This document shows, one piece after another, positions 1 to 8,123 of a stretch of 64,000 nt of DNA (position 1 is the stretch's first letter; each line of letters opens with the position of its first letter). The stretch is from Sporosarcina sp. P2. Its GTDB lineage: Bacteria > Bacillota > Bacilli > Bacillales_A > Planococcaceae. The position numbers were made by a program, and so were the translations under genes. The stretch is from the NCBI RefSeq assembly GCF_002743255.1, contig NZ_PDYY01000011.1:1-64000 (forward strand), read 5' to 3'. The notes beneath the pieces were generated by a model. That model worked only from the letters and a program-made list of their open reading frames with translations. It did no database searches and had not been told where the DNA came from.

Positions 1-141
1 CAAGAGCCGTTAGTATTGGAAAATCAATCATTAAAAACACTGTATAGTGAAGGGCTTTATGATGACAAAGAGAAAAAGTGGCAGGAAGCATTTCCACTAA
101 AAGAACAATTTGAAAAGAAACAGGCAGTAGAAAATCAATGA
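1..141 (+). CDS. C-terminal fragment of an unidentified protein
   Basis: Frame 1 is open from the window edge to a TGA at 139-141, giving 46 residues rich in Lys and Glu that end in AVENQ. The stop overlaps the ATG of the next gene (ATGA), so the two are probably translationally coupled and belong to one operon. The visible tail carries no motif that I recognise, and no function can be assigned from it. Confidence 0.6.
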   Translation, partial: QEPLVLENQSLKTLYSEGLYDDKEKKWQEAFPLKEQFEKKQAVENQ

Positions 142-1337
142 ATAAGAAACGATACGAAGGATACACATCGTTTAACTATCTAAAAGCAAACAAAGACTAT
201 AAACATTATGAGCTGGCAACAGATCTAAATCGTGTTCCCGCTTATTCTCTTCATCTCACAGCAGATGAAGAGAATAAGTTAAATGAAGTTTTAACGGAGA
301 ATTTCATTGTATCGCTAAGGGATCACGGATTTATTGTTCCTGAAAAACGAGAAGATATTTTGCCTTATTGCGGAGAATTACATACATTCTTTCATTATGA
401 GGGAATTGCTAAATCGGGAATCGATATCATTTTTGAAAACTTTATGGATGGAGTTTCAACTATTACATCGAAGAATGGTTTGAAGTGGGACGATGTTATT
501 TATCTACTAGGTATGAGATATGCAGACATTCAACGTCAAAATACAGTCACCATTGCACGATCCTACGACGATTTAACGAAAGCTAAGCAATTGAAACAAA
601 CTGCACTTCTACCATCTTTAGAGGCAGCAAGCATCTTGGAAAACGAGCTGGATCGTGTAGATATTCTTTACGGCTTTGGTATTCGATGTATGGGCATCAC
701 GTATAACGAAGCAAACACTCTTGGTTCGGGACTAATCGAGCGTCGAGATGGTGGTTTAACTAATTTTGGGCGTCGTGTTGTTGAAAGAATGAATACATTA
801 GGTATGATAATTGATATTTCTCATTGCGGAGATCAAACAAGTTTAGATGTTATTGAGGAAAGTCGTGATCCTGTTCTTATGACACATGCAGGGGCACGTG
901 CTTTATGGAATACACCTAGGATGAAACCAAATCATGTGTTGAAAGCTTGCGCAGAAAAAGGTGGGATCATTGGAGTCTGTGCTGCACCCAATACGACTTT
1001 AACGAAGAGTTCCCCAAAACACTCTATACACTCAGTGATGCAGCATTTTGAGTATCTTGTAGATTTAGTCGGAATTGATCATGTCGGTTTCGGTCCAGAT
1101 ACATTTTTTGGAGATCATGTAGCCTTGCAGCATGCGTTTGATGATATGTTGGGCATTTCAGCTTCACATAGCGGGGAGGAATTTGAAGAATCCTCGTATG
1201 TTGAAGGATTGGAAAATCCATCGGAAGCAATGAAGAATATGATAGGTTGGATGATAAAAAAGAATTATTCAATTGAAGATATTGTTAAAGTTTCTGGTCT
1301 GAATGCAATGGCGGTTATGAAGAACATTCTGGCTTGA
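138..1337 (+). CDS. Peptidase M19 (membrane dipeptidase) family protein
   Basis: The 399-residue product resembles the renal-dipeptidase (M19) family, zinc hydrolases cleaving dipeptides and related amides. Visible landmarks are Glu162, the DISHCGDQT segment with His229, and MTHAGARAL with His250, which correspond to the bridging Glu and the two C-terminal metal-binding His residues. The glycine-rich GGIIGV strand and the DHVGFGPD segment follow as expected. Unusually, the classical N-terminal His-x-Asp metal motif is not obvious: the candidate position reads SLRDHGF (residues 59-65). The N-terminal 100 residues differ from canonical members. It overlaps the upstream partial gene by four bases and lies upstream of an SDR and a TRAP transporter, which suggests a catabolic role on an imported substrate. 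There is no signal peptide, so it is probably cytoplasmic. Confidence 0.8.
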   Translation: MNKKRYEGYTSFNYLKANKDYKHYELATDLNRVPAYSLHLTADEENKLNEVLTENFIVSLRDHGFIVPEKREDILPYCGELHTFFHYEGIAKSGIDIIFENFMDGVSTITSKNGLKWDDVIYLLGMRYADIQRQNTVTIARSYDDLTKAKQLKQTALLPSLEAASILENELDRVDILYGFGIRCMGITYNEANTLGSGLIERRDGGLTNFGRRVVERMNTLGMIIDISHCGDQTSLDVIEESRDPVLMTHAGARALWNTPRMKPNHVLKACAEKGGIIGVCAAPNTTLTKSSPKHSIHSVMQHFEYLVDLVGIDHVGFGPDTFFGDHVALQHAFDDMLGISASHSGEEFEESSYVEGLENPSEAMKNMIGWMIKKNYSIEDIVKVSGLNAMAVMKNILA

Positions 1338-1419
1338 TCCAACATAAGTACAATTCAAAAGTTAATTACCAGTATCTAAAGGTATATTGAATTTAATGAA
1401 GATAGGAGTTAGTATAACT

Positions 1420-2181
1420 GTGCAAAAAAATACGGTAAGCCAAGTAGCCATTATAACAGGGGCGGGTCAGGGATTAGGTCTCGCTATTGCTGAGAAATTT
1501 CTCTTGGAAGGGAAACGTGTTGTTTTTGTAGATGTAAATGAACAGTTGTTAAACGAAGTGAAGACTTCAGAGCTAGTAAGTCAATATGACTTTTCCAAAA
1601 CAATGTTTATAGCTATGGACGTATCGAATGTGAATGCGATTAAAGAGAGTGTGAAGACCATAGTGGAGCATTGGGGAAGAATTGATATCTTGGTAAATAA
1701 CGCTGGTGTTCGAAAAGAGACGTCTGTTGAAGATATTACGGAAGAAGAATGGAATTTAATTTTATCCGTTAATCTTGGAGGAACGTTTTTTTACTCTCAG
1801 GCAGTACTAGATACGATGAAACGACAAAAGAGTGGACGTATAATTAACATTTCATCTTTTGGGGGACAAGCGGGACCGCTTTCATCCGGAGCACATTATT
1901 GCGCTTCAAAAGCAGGTCAACTTGTGCTTACAAAGTCCTTTGCCAGATCACTGGCTGGTCTAGGAATTACGGTTAATGCAGTTGCACCGGCAGCTATTCA
2001 GACACCGGAAATGGATACTATTGAGCCAGGTAAATTGAAGAACATGAAAGAAAGTATACCGGTACAAAGATTTGGTGAAGCAGAGGAAGTTGCCAGTATG
2101 GTTTCATATCTTGCTTCAGATGCCGCTGGTTATATTACAGGTTCCACGTTCGATATTAACGGCGGACTATACATGAGATAA
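1420..2181 (+). CDS. Short-chain dehydrogenase/reductase (FabG-like)
   Basis: This is a classical SDR of about 253 residues: GAGQGLG cofactor loop near residues 14-20, NNAG near 94-97, catalytic Ser in NISSFGG and YCASK carrying Tyr160 and Lys164. It reduces or oxidises a carbonyl or hydroxyl using NAD(P)(H). The chosen start is the GTG at 1420, preceded by ATAGGAG at 1402-1408. A longer version from a TTG at 1387 lacks a good ribosome site and adds eleven non-conserved residues. It lies between the M19-type gene and the orphan 120-residue gene in what looks like a single operon with the TRAP genes. Family assignment is firm; the substrate is unknown. Confidence 0.88.
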   Translation: MQKNTVSQVAIITGAGQGLGLAIAEKFLLEGKRVVFVDVNEQLLNEVKTSELVSQYDFSKTMFIAMDVSNVNAIKESVKTIVEHWGRIDILVNNAGVRKETSVEDITEEEWNLILSVNLGGTFFYSQAVLDTMKRQKSGRIINISSFGGQAGPLSSGAHYCASKAGQLVLTKSFARSLAGLGITVNAVAPAAIQTPEMDTIEPGKLKNMKESIPVQRFGEAEEVASMVSYLASDAAGYITGSTFDINGGLYMR

Positions 2182-2211
2182 ATACTTATACACTAAGAGG
2201 AGCTGGAAAAA

Positions 2212-2574
2212 TTGAAGAAAATTGTACATGGTGCACCGCAAATACCGAATCCATTAAGAGTCTTTATTACTTTTGAATCGACAGGATGGTTTGATACTAC
2301 ACAAGAGCAAAAAGAGAATGAACTATTGCCTAAATTGAAATCTATTATAAAAGAATGGGAAAGTAATGGATCAGAACTATTGGGAACATTTGACCGCGAT
2401 ATTTTAACGGCGGGACATGCAGGTCCAACTAATTGGCATGCATGTTTCCTTTACAATATACCCGACTTGCAAACGGTAACAAATATGACGCATTCATTCC
2501 GTGAAGCAGGGATAGATCGATACTTCCGACTAGAGGCTTCAATTGGAAGACCATTTTTCTTGGTAGAAAATTAA
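2212..2574 (+). CDS. Uncharacterised 120-residue protein, possibly dimeric alpha/beta barrel
   Basis: This soluble protein starts with TTG at 2212, preceded by AAGAGGAG at 2195-2202 with nine bases spacing. I cannot place it in a named family. The size, the alternating strand and helix pattern, and the conserved-looking blocks NWHACFLYNIPD (near residues 80-91) and DRYFRLEASIGRPFF (near 102-116) suggest a small ferredoxin-like alpha/beta-barrel protein of the kind that acts as an isomerase, monooxygenase or lyase. That fold proposal is inference. Its tight position between the SDR and the TRAP binding protein implies a part in the same catabolic pathway. Confidence 0.6.
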   Translation: MKKIVHGAPQIPNPLRVFITFESTGWFDTTQEQKENELLPKLKSIIKEWESNGSELLGTFDRDILTAGHAGPTNWHACFLYNIPDLQTVTNMTHSFREAGIDRYFRLEASIGRPFFLVEN

Positions 2575-2643
2575 TAAGTCTAAATTAATAAGTGTTGGAA
2601 AGTGAATTAAAGTTTCTAATGTTTTTAAAAGGGGAGTGGAAGA

Positions 2644-3684
2644 ATGAGAAGGTTGCTTATTTCAATGTCGTTAGTTTTATTGGTCATGATCATGTCAGCA
2701 TGTGACGGAAATGAAGGAAAAGCAAGCGCGGGAAAAAATAATGATGTTATTAAGCTTAGTTATGCTTTTTTTGCACCGCCTAATACATTCCCAGCTATTC
2801 AAATGGAAGAGTGGAAAAAACGTCTTGAGGAAAGAACAGATGGGAAAGTACAAGTCGATTTATTTACCGGTGGAACCTTACTAGAAGCCAATAATATGTA
2901 TGACGGAGTAGAGAATGGCACTGCAGATATAGGTTTAACTTCTACATCATATGAACCTGGTAGATTTCCACTTTTGTCAATATCAGATATGCCATCAGGT
3001 TATAAAAACGCAACGGTTGCAAGTAAAGTCACTGCCGATTTAGTAAATAATTATCCACCAGAGGCACTTGATAACTTTAAGATCATCACTACATTTGCTA
3101 CTGAACCCGCATATATACAAAGTAAAAAGCCTATAAAGTCTTTAAGTGAATTAAAAGGAAAACAGTTACGTATAGCTGGTGCCCTTGCGCCAATTATGTC
3201 GGAACTTGGAGCTGCTCCCGTCGGAATGTCGCAGGCGGAAGTGCCTGAGGCTTTGCAAACAGGAATTGTTGAAGGCTACGTATCTTCTAGGGAGGTACTT
3301 AAAGATTCCAAGCTGGCGGAGATAGTTGGATATGTTACAGATTATCCATTGGCATTAAATACATTTATCGCTGTCATGAATAAAGATAAATGGGATTCGC
3401 TACCCGAGGACGTTCAAGCAGTAATTGAAGAGTTGAATAAAGAGATGACTGAATTTACTGGACATTACTTGGATAATCATGTTAAAGAATCTTTGGAATG
3501 GAGTATAGATTCTGAAGGACTTGAAGTTGTTGAATTACCAGAAGAAGAAATGAAGAAGTGGGATAAAAAGCTTAGCGATATGCAAAAAGAAGTTGTTGAA
3601 GAAGTACAAAATGGAGGTCTTCCAGCAGAGGAATATTTGAGCGAGATGGAAGAGCTAATCGAGAAATATAATAACGCTGATTGA
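2644..3684 (+). CDS. dctP: TRAP transporter substrate-binding lipoprotein (DctP family), first set
   Basis: A 346-residue extracytoplasmic binding protein for a TRAP (tripartite ATP-independent) carboxylate transporter. The N-terminus is a short basic region, a hydrophobic stretch and a lipobox ending MSAC, with the lipidated Cys near residue 20. The mature part shows the DctP pattern: KLSYAFFAPPNTFPA at the first strand, LKGKQLRIAG in the mid-domain and the helix ALQTGIVEGYVSS, where an Arg or similar residue usually contacts a carboxylate ligand. A strong AAGGGGAG site precedes ATG 2644. It is followed by dctQ and dctM in the normal P-Q-M order. The ligand is unknown, probably an organic acid. 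Confidence 0.92.
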   Translation: MRRLLISMSLVLLVMIMSACDGNEGKASAGKNNDVIKLSYAFFAPPNTFPAIQMEEWKKRLEERTDGKVQVDLFTGGTLLEANNMYDGVENGTADIGLTSTSYEPGRFPLLSISDMPSGYKNATVASKVTADLVNNYPPEALDNFKIITTFATEPAYIQSKKPIKSLSELKGKQLRIAGALAPIMSELGAAPVGMSQAEVPEALQTGIVEGYVSSREVLKDSKLAEIVGYVTDYPLALNTFIAVMNKDKWDSLPEDVQAVIEELNKEMTEFTGHYLDNHVKESLEWSIDSEGLEVVELPEEEMKKWDKKLSDMQKEVVEEVQNGGLPAEEYLSEMEELIEKYNNAD

Positions 3685-3713
3685 GTTATTCCTTTAGATA
3701 TGGAGGTTTGCGA

Positions 3714-4277
3714 ATGAGAAACGAACAAATAGTAGAATTCGATATTGAAAGCGCTTCATTTATAGAAGACAAACATGAAGAAAAAGTAGTATCTACATCA
3801 AATCTATTTTTTAAGACTACTGACTATTTAAACCGATTTCTAGCTGTTATTGCTGGCATGGCTCTAATGTTGATGATGTTATTGATTGTATTTAATTCTA
3901 TCAAACGTATGTACTCTGATCCAATTGCAGGAACAGTGGAGATAGTAAGTTGGCTTGGGGCAATTACAGGAATTTTTGCTTTAGGCTATACACAATTAAA
4001 TAAAGGACATGTCTATATTGATATGCTAGTGGATAAGTTTCCCTCTATGCTAAGAAGAATAATTCATACGGTTATGAATGTTTTGAGCGCTTCTTTCTTC
4101 CTAGTAGCAGCTTGGCAACTTCTACTGTTCGGTCTAAATTTAGGAAGCAATGGTGTTGTATCGCAAACAATACAATTTTCATTTTATCCAATTGTCATCC
4201 TAAGTTCGATTGGATTTATAGGGTTAGTTTTAGCTATTGTGAAAGAAACAATCTTGATATGGAAGGTGGCATCCTAA
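3714..4277 (+). CDS. dctQ: TRAP transporter small membrane subunit (DctQ family), first set
   Basis: This is the small four-helix membrane subunit of the first TRAP transporter. ATG 3714 follows GGAGG at 3702-3706 with seven bases spacing, so this start is preferred over an upstream TTG that overlaps the dctP stop. The product of about 187 residues has a roughly 40-residue hydrophilic N-terminal extension followed by four hydrophobic segments. The segment EIVSWLGAITGIFALGYTQ and the following KGHVYIDMLVDK are typical of DctQ. It ends one base before the dctM start, which indicates translational coupling. It pairs with DctM to form the Na+-driven membrane complex. Confidence 0.9.
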   Translation: MRNEQIVEFDIESASFIEDKHEEKVVSTSNLFFKTTDYLNRFLAVIAGMALMLMMLLIVFNSIKRMYSDPIAGTVEIVSWLGAITGIFALGYTQLNKGHVYIDMLVDKFPSMLRRIIHTVMNVLSASFFLVAAWQLLLFGLNLGSNGVVSQTIQFSFYPIVILSSIGFIGLVLAIVKETILIWKVAS

Positions 4278-4278
4278 A

Positions 4279-5568
4279 ATGGATATGAATCTATTGGCAG
4301 TACTTGGAATCCTAACATTGTTCTTATTCATGTTTTTACGGATGCCAATTAGTTTTACGATGTTTATTGTTGGTTTTATGGGTTTAATAGTAGCTGTTTC
4401 ACCTAAAGCAGCCTTTAATGTTTTGAGCGCTGATTTATGGAATCAATTTTCCAGCTACTCACTAAGTGTTATTCCACTTTATATTTTAATGGGGGAAATT
4501 GTTTTTAGAACAGGGATTACAGAGAAAATGTTTGAGTCAGCGTATAAATGGGTTGGACATTTTCGAGGTGGTATGGCAAGTACAACTATTTTAGCCAGTG
4601 CGGGTTTTGCTTCTATCTGTGGATCTAATTCAGCAACTGCCGCAACAATGGGAACGATGGCCCTCCCGGAACTTGAGAAATATAAATATGATAAGGCTCT
4701 TAGTACGGGAAGTATTGCAACAGGCGGAACACTTGGTATTATTATCCCTCCAAGTACAGTACTAATCGTTCTTGCCTTGCAAATGGAAGTATCAGTTAAA
4801 GATCTATTTGTAGCGAGTATAATTCCTGGTATTTTCTTAACTGCGCTCTTGATTGCAACAGTTGTCTACTTATGTGTAAAATCACCAACACTTGGACCAG
4901 CAGGTGAAAAATCTAGCATGAAGGAAAGACTTTTATCTTTGGTAGGTGTTATTCCTGTTGCAGTGCTATTTGTCTTCGTTATCGGTGGTTTGTTTTTCGG
5001 CTTTTTTACACCGACTGAATCCGGTGCCTTTGGTGCCTTTGGTGCAATTGTTATTTCCTTAGTTATGGGAAAGATGACAAAAGAAAACTTTCTAGAAGCG
5101 ATGGCTGGTACTCTCCGTTCATCTGCGATGGTATTAATGCTTGTGGTAGGAGCGATGGTGTTCGGACGATTTTTAACAGTTACAAGACTTCCATATGCGG
5201 TAGCTGAATGGGTGACTAATCTTCCGGTTGCACCAATCTTTGTGCTAATTGCTATTTTGATTGTTTATGTCATTGGCGGCTCCATAATGGATGCTCTAGG
5301 ATTTTTAATTATCTCCATCCCAATCTTTTACCCAACCGTAATAGCTCTTGGTTATGATCCTATCTGGTTTGCAGTTCTTCTTTGTGTCGTGACAAGTATG
5401 GGAGCCATTACACCGCCAGTGGGGGTAAATGTCTTTGTTGTACAGGGCTTGACCAAGGATACTCCAATCACAACCGTATTTAGGGGGGCATCGTACTTCC
5501 TAGTTGCGTATGTCGCATTTATAGCATTACTAATTACGTTCCCAAAAATTATATTAATCTTAATATAG
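4279..5568 (+). CDS. dctM: TRAP transporter large permease (DctM family), first set
   Basis: A 429-residue polytopic protein with about twelve hydrophobic segments, the substrate-translocating subunit of the TRAP transporter. Family signatures include PLYILMGEIVFRTGI near the first third, GTLGIIIPPSTVLIV, the FTPTESGAFGAFGA loop and SMGAITPPVGVNVFVV near the C-terminus. Its start lies one base after the dctQ stop. With the upstream dctP and dctQ it makes a complete transporter. The similar DctM at 8124-9440 belongs to a second set, so the region can import at least two carboxylate-like compounds or one compound by two routes. Confidence 0.93.
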   Translation: MDMNLLAVLGILTLFLFMFLRMPISFTMFIVGFMGLIVAVSPKAAFNVLSADLWNQFSSYSLSVIPLYILMGEIVFRTGITEKMFESAYKWVGHFRGGMASTTILASAGFASICGSNSATAATMGTMALPELEKYKYDKALSTGSIATGGTLGIIIPPSTVLIVLALQMEVSVKDLFVASIIPGIFLTALLIATVVYLCVKSPTLGPAGEKSSMKERLLSLVGVIPVAVLFVFVIGGLFFGFFTPTESGAFGAFGAIVISLVMGKMTKENFLEAMAGTLRSSAMVLMLVVGAMVFGRFLTVTRLPYAVAEWVTNLPVAPIFVLIAILIVYVIGGSIMDALGFLIISIPIFYPTVIALGYDPIWFAVLLCVVTSMGAITPPVGVNVFVVQGLTKDTPITTVFRGASYFLVAYVAFIALLITFPKIILILI

Positions 5569-5697
5569 TAGGGCATTTTCATAAACCTAGACTCGTTCAA
5601 GTTTTCTGAAAGTTGATTTAGTAAATATGCATGAAACAAAATCTTTTAATTTAGCGTGTCACACTACTCGCTAATTAGCTGAAAGGAGGATTTTCAA

Positions 5698-5814
5698 GTG
5701 AATCTAAACGATTACTTAATTACTATAATTGGGATAGAAAAATCAGAGATTTTATCGGGTGAACCTGCATTTATCTTTTCGCTAGAAAATGTTGGGGAGG
5801 ATAATGATGAGTGA
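5698..5814 (+). CDS. Possible small protein (38 residues) coupled to the amidase
   Basis: GTG 5698 follows a near-perfect AAAGGAGGA site at 5682-5690 with seven bases spacing. The reading frame is 38 codons and ends at TGA 5812-5814, overlapping the first codons of the amidase gene in another frame. The predicted peptide begins MNLNDYLITIIGIEKSEI and is acidic at its C-terminus. I recognise no family. The strong ribosome site and the stop overlap suggest real translation, either as a small pathway protein or as a leader that couples translation to the amidase. Confidence 0.45.
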   Translation: MNLNDYLITIIGIEKSEILSGEPAFIFSLENVGEDNDE

Positions 5815-7228
5815 AATTCTATTCGAAACTATTGAGTCAGTAGGTTCGTTAATTCAAAAGAAAAAAGTCTCTCCAGTAGAGTTAACTAAACTATCGCTTG
5901 CCCGTATCAAGGAGTATGACCCTACATTGAAAGCTTTCATAACAGTTATGGAAGATGAAGCGATTAATCAAGCAAGAGTACTTGAGTCAGAGCTGCAAAA
6001 TGGTGAAATCCGTGGACCGTTACATGGTATACCTATTGCGGTAAAGGATATATTGCAAACAGCAGGAGCCCGGACTACAGGTGGATCAAAAATATTTAAA
6101 AATTGGATACCCGATGAAGATGCAACTGCCGTTCATAGAATGAAGGAAGCAGGGGCTATTATTATAGGGAAAGCAAACCTTCATGAATTTGCTATGGGGG
6201 CAACAACCGAAAACCCCCATTACGGAAGTGCGAAAAATCCGTGGGACATAACAAAAATACCTGGTGGTTCAAGTGGCGGTTCTGCTGTCGCAACAGCTAC
6301 AGGAATGGCTTTTGGTTCTATTGGGACAGATACCGCAGGTTCCGTCCGGTTACCTGCAGCAATGTGTGGAACCGTCGGATTTAAACCTACGTATGGGCTG
6401 GTAAGCAGATATGGAGGCTTTCCGTTTAGTTGGTCACTTGACCACGTTGGACCGATGACGAGGACGGTAAAGGATGCTGCCATTATGCTAGAAGCCATGA
6501 AGGGCTATGATCCAAAAGATGATTCTTCAGTTAAGAAGAATCATGCAATTTATTTCAACGAATCATTACAGAGTTTAAAGGGGATTACATTAGGTTTCTA
6601 TGAACCCTATATGTATTCCGGTATTGATACAGACGTGAAGCGTGTAATTGAACAAGCATTCGATCAATTAAAGTTTCTTGGAGCTGAAATCGTTCCAATT
6701 GATTTACCTGGAATTAATGAGGCACTTGATGGTTTGAAAACGATTGCTCAATCTGAAGTAGTATCTTTCCATGATCCTTTGTTAAAAAAACACGGTGATT
6801 TATACGGAGATGATTTGAAATTCCGATTCCAATTCGGCCGGGACATTTCAGCGACGGATTATATAAATGCTCAACGTACTCGAAGACAATTCGTACAGAA
6901 TACAATGAGACAGATGAGCGGTATTGATGCACTAATTGGACCGACAAACGTCCAACCACCATTTGAGATCGGTACAATGGTTTCTGAACAAGCAATAAGC
7001 AATATGTTTACACTTGGTAAAACTCCACTCGCAAATATCCTTGGGTTTCCAGCACTTTCTGTTGCATGTGGATTCACGAAGACGAAGCTTCCAGTAGGGC
7101 TTCAGATAATTGGAAGACCATTTTCCGATAAAAAAATACTTGAGATTGGTGACTGCTACGAACAATCACAGCAGTGGTTTCAAGCATTGAAACTGAATAG
7201 GAACTACATGATGGTAAGTAAAAGTTAG
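5807..7228 (+). CDS. Amidase signature family hydrolase (GatA/AtzE-like)
   Basis: An amidase signature enzyme of about 473 residues. The Ser-Ser-Lys triad is visible: Lys80 in AVKDIL, the cis-Ser in GGSSGGSA near residue 155, and the nucleophile Ser179 in DTAGSVRLPA. These enzymes hydrolyse amides or carbamoyl groups. ATG 5807 is chosen because GGGGAGG at 5794-5800 lies six bases upstream; in-frame ATGs at 5789 and 5804 are too far upstream or too close. GatA itself is unlikely, because gatB and gatC are absent and the neighbours are transporters. It sits between two TRAP transporters, so a role in hydrolysing an imported amide is a reasonable inference. Confidence 0.9.
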   Translation: MSEILFETIESVGSLIQKKKVSPVELTKLSLARIKEYDPTLKAFITVMEDEAINQARVLESELQNGEIRGPLHGIPIAVKDILQTAGARTTGGSKIFKNWIPDEDATAVHRMKEAGAIIIGKANLHEFAMGATTENPHYGSAKNPWDITKIPGGSSGGSAVATATGMAFGSIGTDTAGSVRLPAAMCGTVGFKPTYGLVSRYGGFPFSWSLDHVGPMTRTVKDAAIMLEAMKGYDPKDDSSVKKNHAIYFNESLQSLKGITLGFYEPYMYSGIDTDVKRVIEQAFDQLKFLGAEIVPIDLPGINEALDGLKTIAQSEVVSFHDPLLKKHGDLYGDDLKFRFQFGRDISATDYINAQRTRRQFVQNTMRQMSGIDALIGPTNVQPPFEIGTMVSEQAISNMFTLGKTPLANILGFPALSVACGFTKTKLPVGLQIIGRPFSDKKILEIGDCYEQSQQWFQALKLNRNYMMVSKS

Positions 7229-7246
7229 GGAAAAAGGGGAGAGATT

Positions 7247-7414
7247 ATGAATATTATAAAGATGAAATCGTTTTTGATACTCGTGCTAGCTGCCTGAGAT
7301 GCTTATGGGAAGGAATTGAATAATGGTAGCCCACTCATGTTTTCAAATGCATTTTTTACACCTCACAGTAAATTTCCAGCAGTTAAAATGAAAAGCGGAG
7401 TACCTTATAAATGG
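7247..7414 (+). pseudogene. Relic of a third dctP gene (lipoprotein start only)
   Basis: After AGGGGAG at 7235-7241, ATG 7247 begins a lipoprotein signal MNIIKMKSFLILVLAA, but the codon where the lipobox Cys belongs is TGA at 7295-7297. In the same frame beyond the stop, the text SPLMFSNAFFTPHSKFPAVKMK matches the start of the mature first DctP (KLSYAFFAPPNTFPAIQM). Similarity ends after about 7400 and a terminator follows. It is therefore a truncated dctP with a nonsense mutation, lying just upstream of the second dctQ-dctM-dctP set. Confidence 0.75.
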
Positions 7415-7448
7415 AAATTCCTACATGTGGAATTATCGATTATACTGC

Positions 7449-7489
7449 AGTCTCCTAAATATCATATATATTTAGGAGACTATTTTTTA
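7449..7489 (+). terminator. Intrinsic terminator after the dctP relic
   Basis: Perfect 14-bp inverted repeat (7449-7462 and 7468-7481) with a five-base loop and a T-rich tail. It separates the first operon (to the amidase and relic) from the second TRAP set. Confidence 0.9.
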
Positions 7490-7599
7490 TTTCAGAGCAG
7501 AGGTAATTTCATCTGATTAGTAATCAATTATTAAGAGAAAAGATCTAGATAAATGTAGCATATTTATACTGATAGAATCGATAGAAAAAAAGGGGGAAG

Positions 7600-8112
7600 A
7601 TGCATGTGCTGTTAAGAATAAATAAGCTTTTCGATTCTGTCATAAACTTTATGGCTATTCTAGGTAGGGTCGTAATCATCATTATTAGTTTATTGATCAT
7701 CGTTGATATTGTTTCATTAAAATTTTTCAGCAATCAATTTTCATGGATTTTAGAGGTTTCAGAATACCTTCTAGTATTTTTAACTTTTCTAGGGGTTGCT
7801 TGGTTATTGAGAGAAGATGGACATATTAAGCTAGATTTATTATTAAATAGACTAAGTGAAAAAAATAGAACGCGTATGGAGATAGTGAATTCGTGCATAG
7901 GTGCCATCATCTCTTTGATTATTACCGTATATGGATTTTTGGCAACATGGAACTTATATATGAGGGATATAAAAACAGAGACTATCTTAGAAATCCCACG
8001 TTCTATGCTAATAGTCATCATACCAGTCAGCTTTTTATTTGTTTTCGTACAATTCATCCGAAACATCCTATCTGCGATCAATAAACTTAAAATAAGTAGC
8101 AAGAAAAGCTAG
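7600..8112 (+). CDS. dctQ: TRAP transporter small membrane subunit (DctQ family), second set
   Basis: A 170-residue protein with four hydrophobic segments, the small membrane subunit of the second TRAP transporter. The segment SWILEVSEYLLVFLTFLGVAW followed by LREDGHIKLDLL is the typical DctQ core. AAGGGGGAAG lies directly before ATG 7600; a GTG at 7606 gives better spacing and may be the true start. It ends eleven bases before dctM. It is unlike the first DctQ in its N-terminal part, so the two sets are not recent duplicates. Confidence 0.9.
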   Translation: MHVLLRINKLFDSVINFMAILGRVVIIIISLLIIVDIVSLKFFSNQFSWILEVSEYLLVFLTFLGVAWLLREDGHIKLDLLLNRLSEKNRTRMEIVNSCIGAIISLIITVYGFLATWNLYMRDIKTETILEIPRSMLIVIIPVSFLFVFVQFIRNILSAINKLKISSKKS

Positions 8113-8123
8113 GAGGTAATTAG

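Noticed and set aside
7316..7516. 66-residue ORF after the amidase
   Set aside because: It is the in-frame continuation of the dctP relic beyond its stop, not an independent gene.
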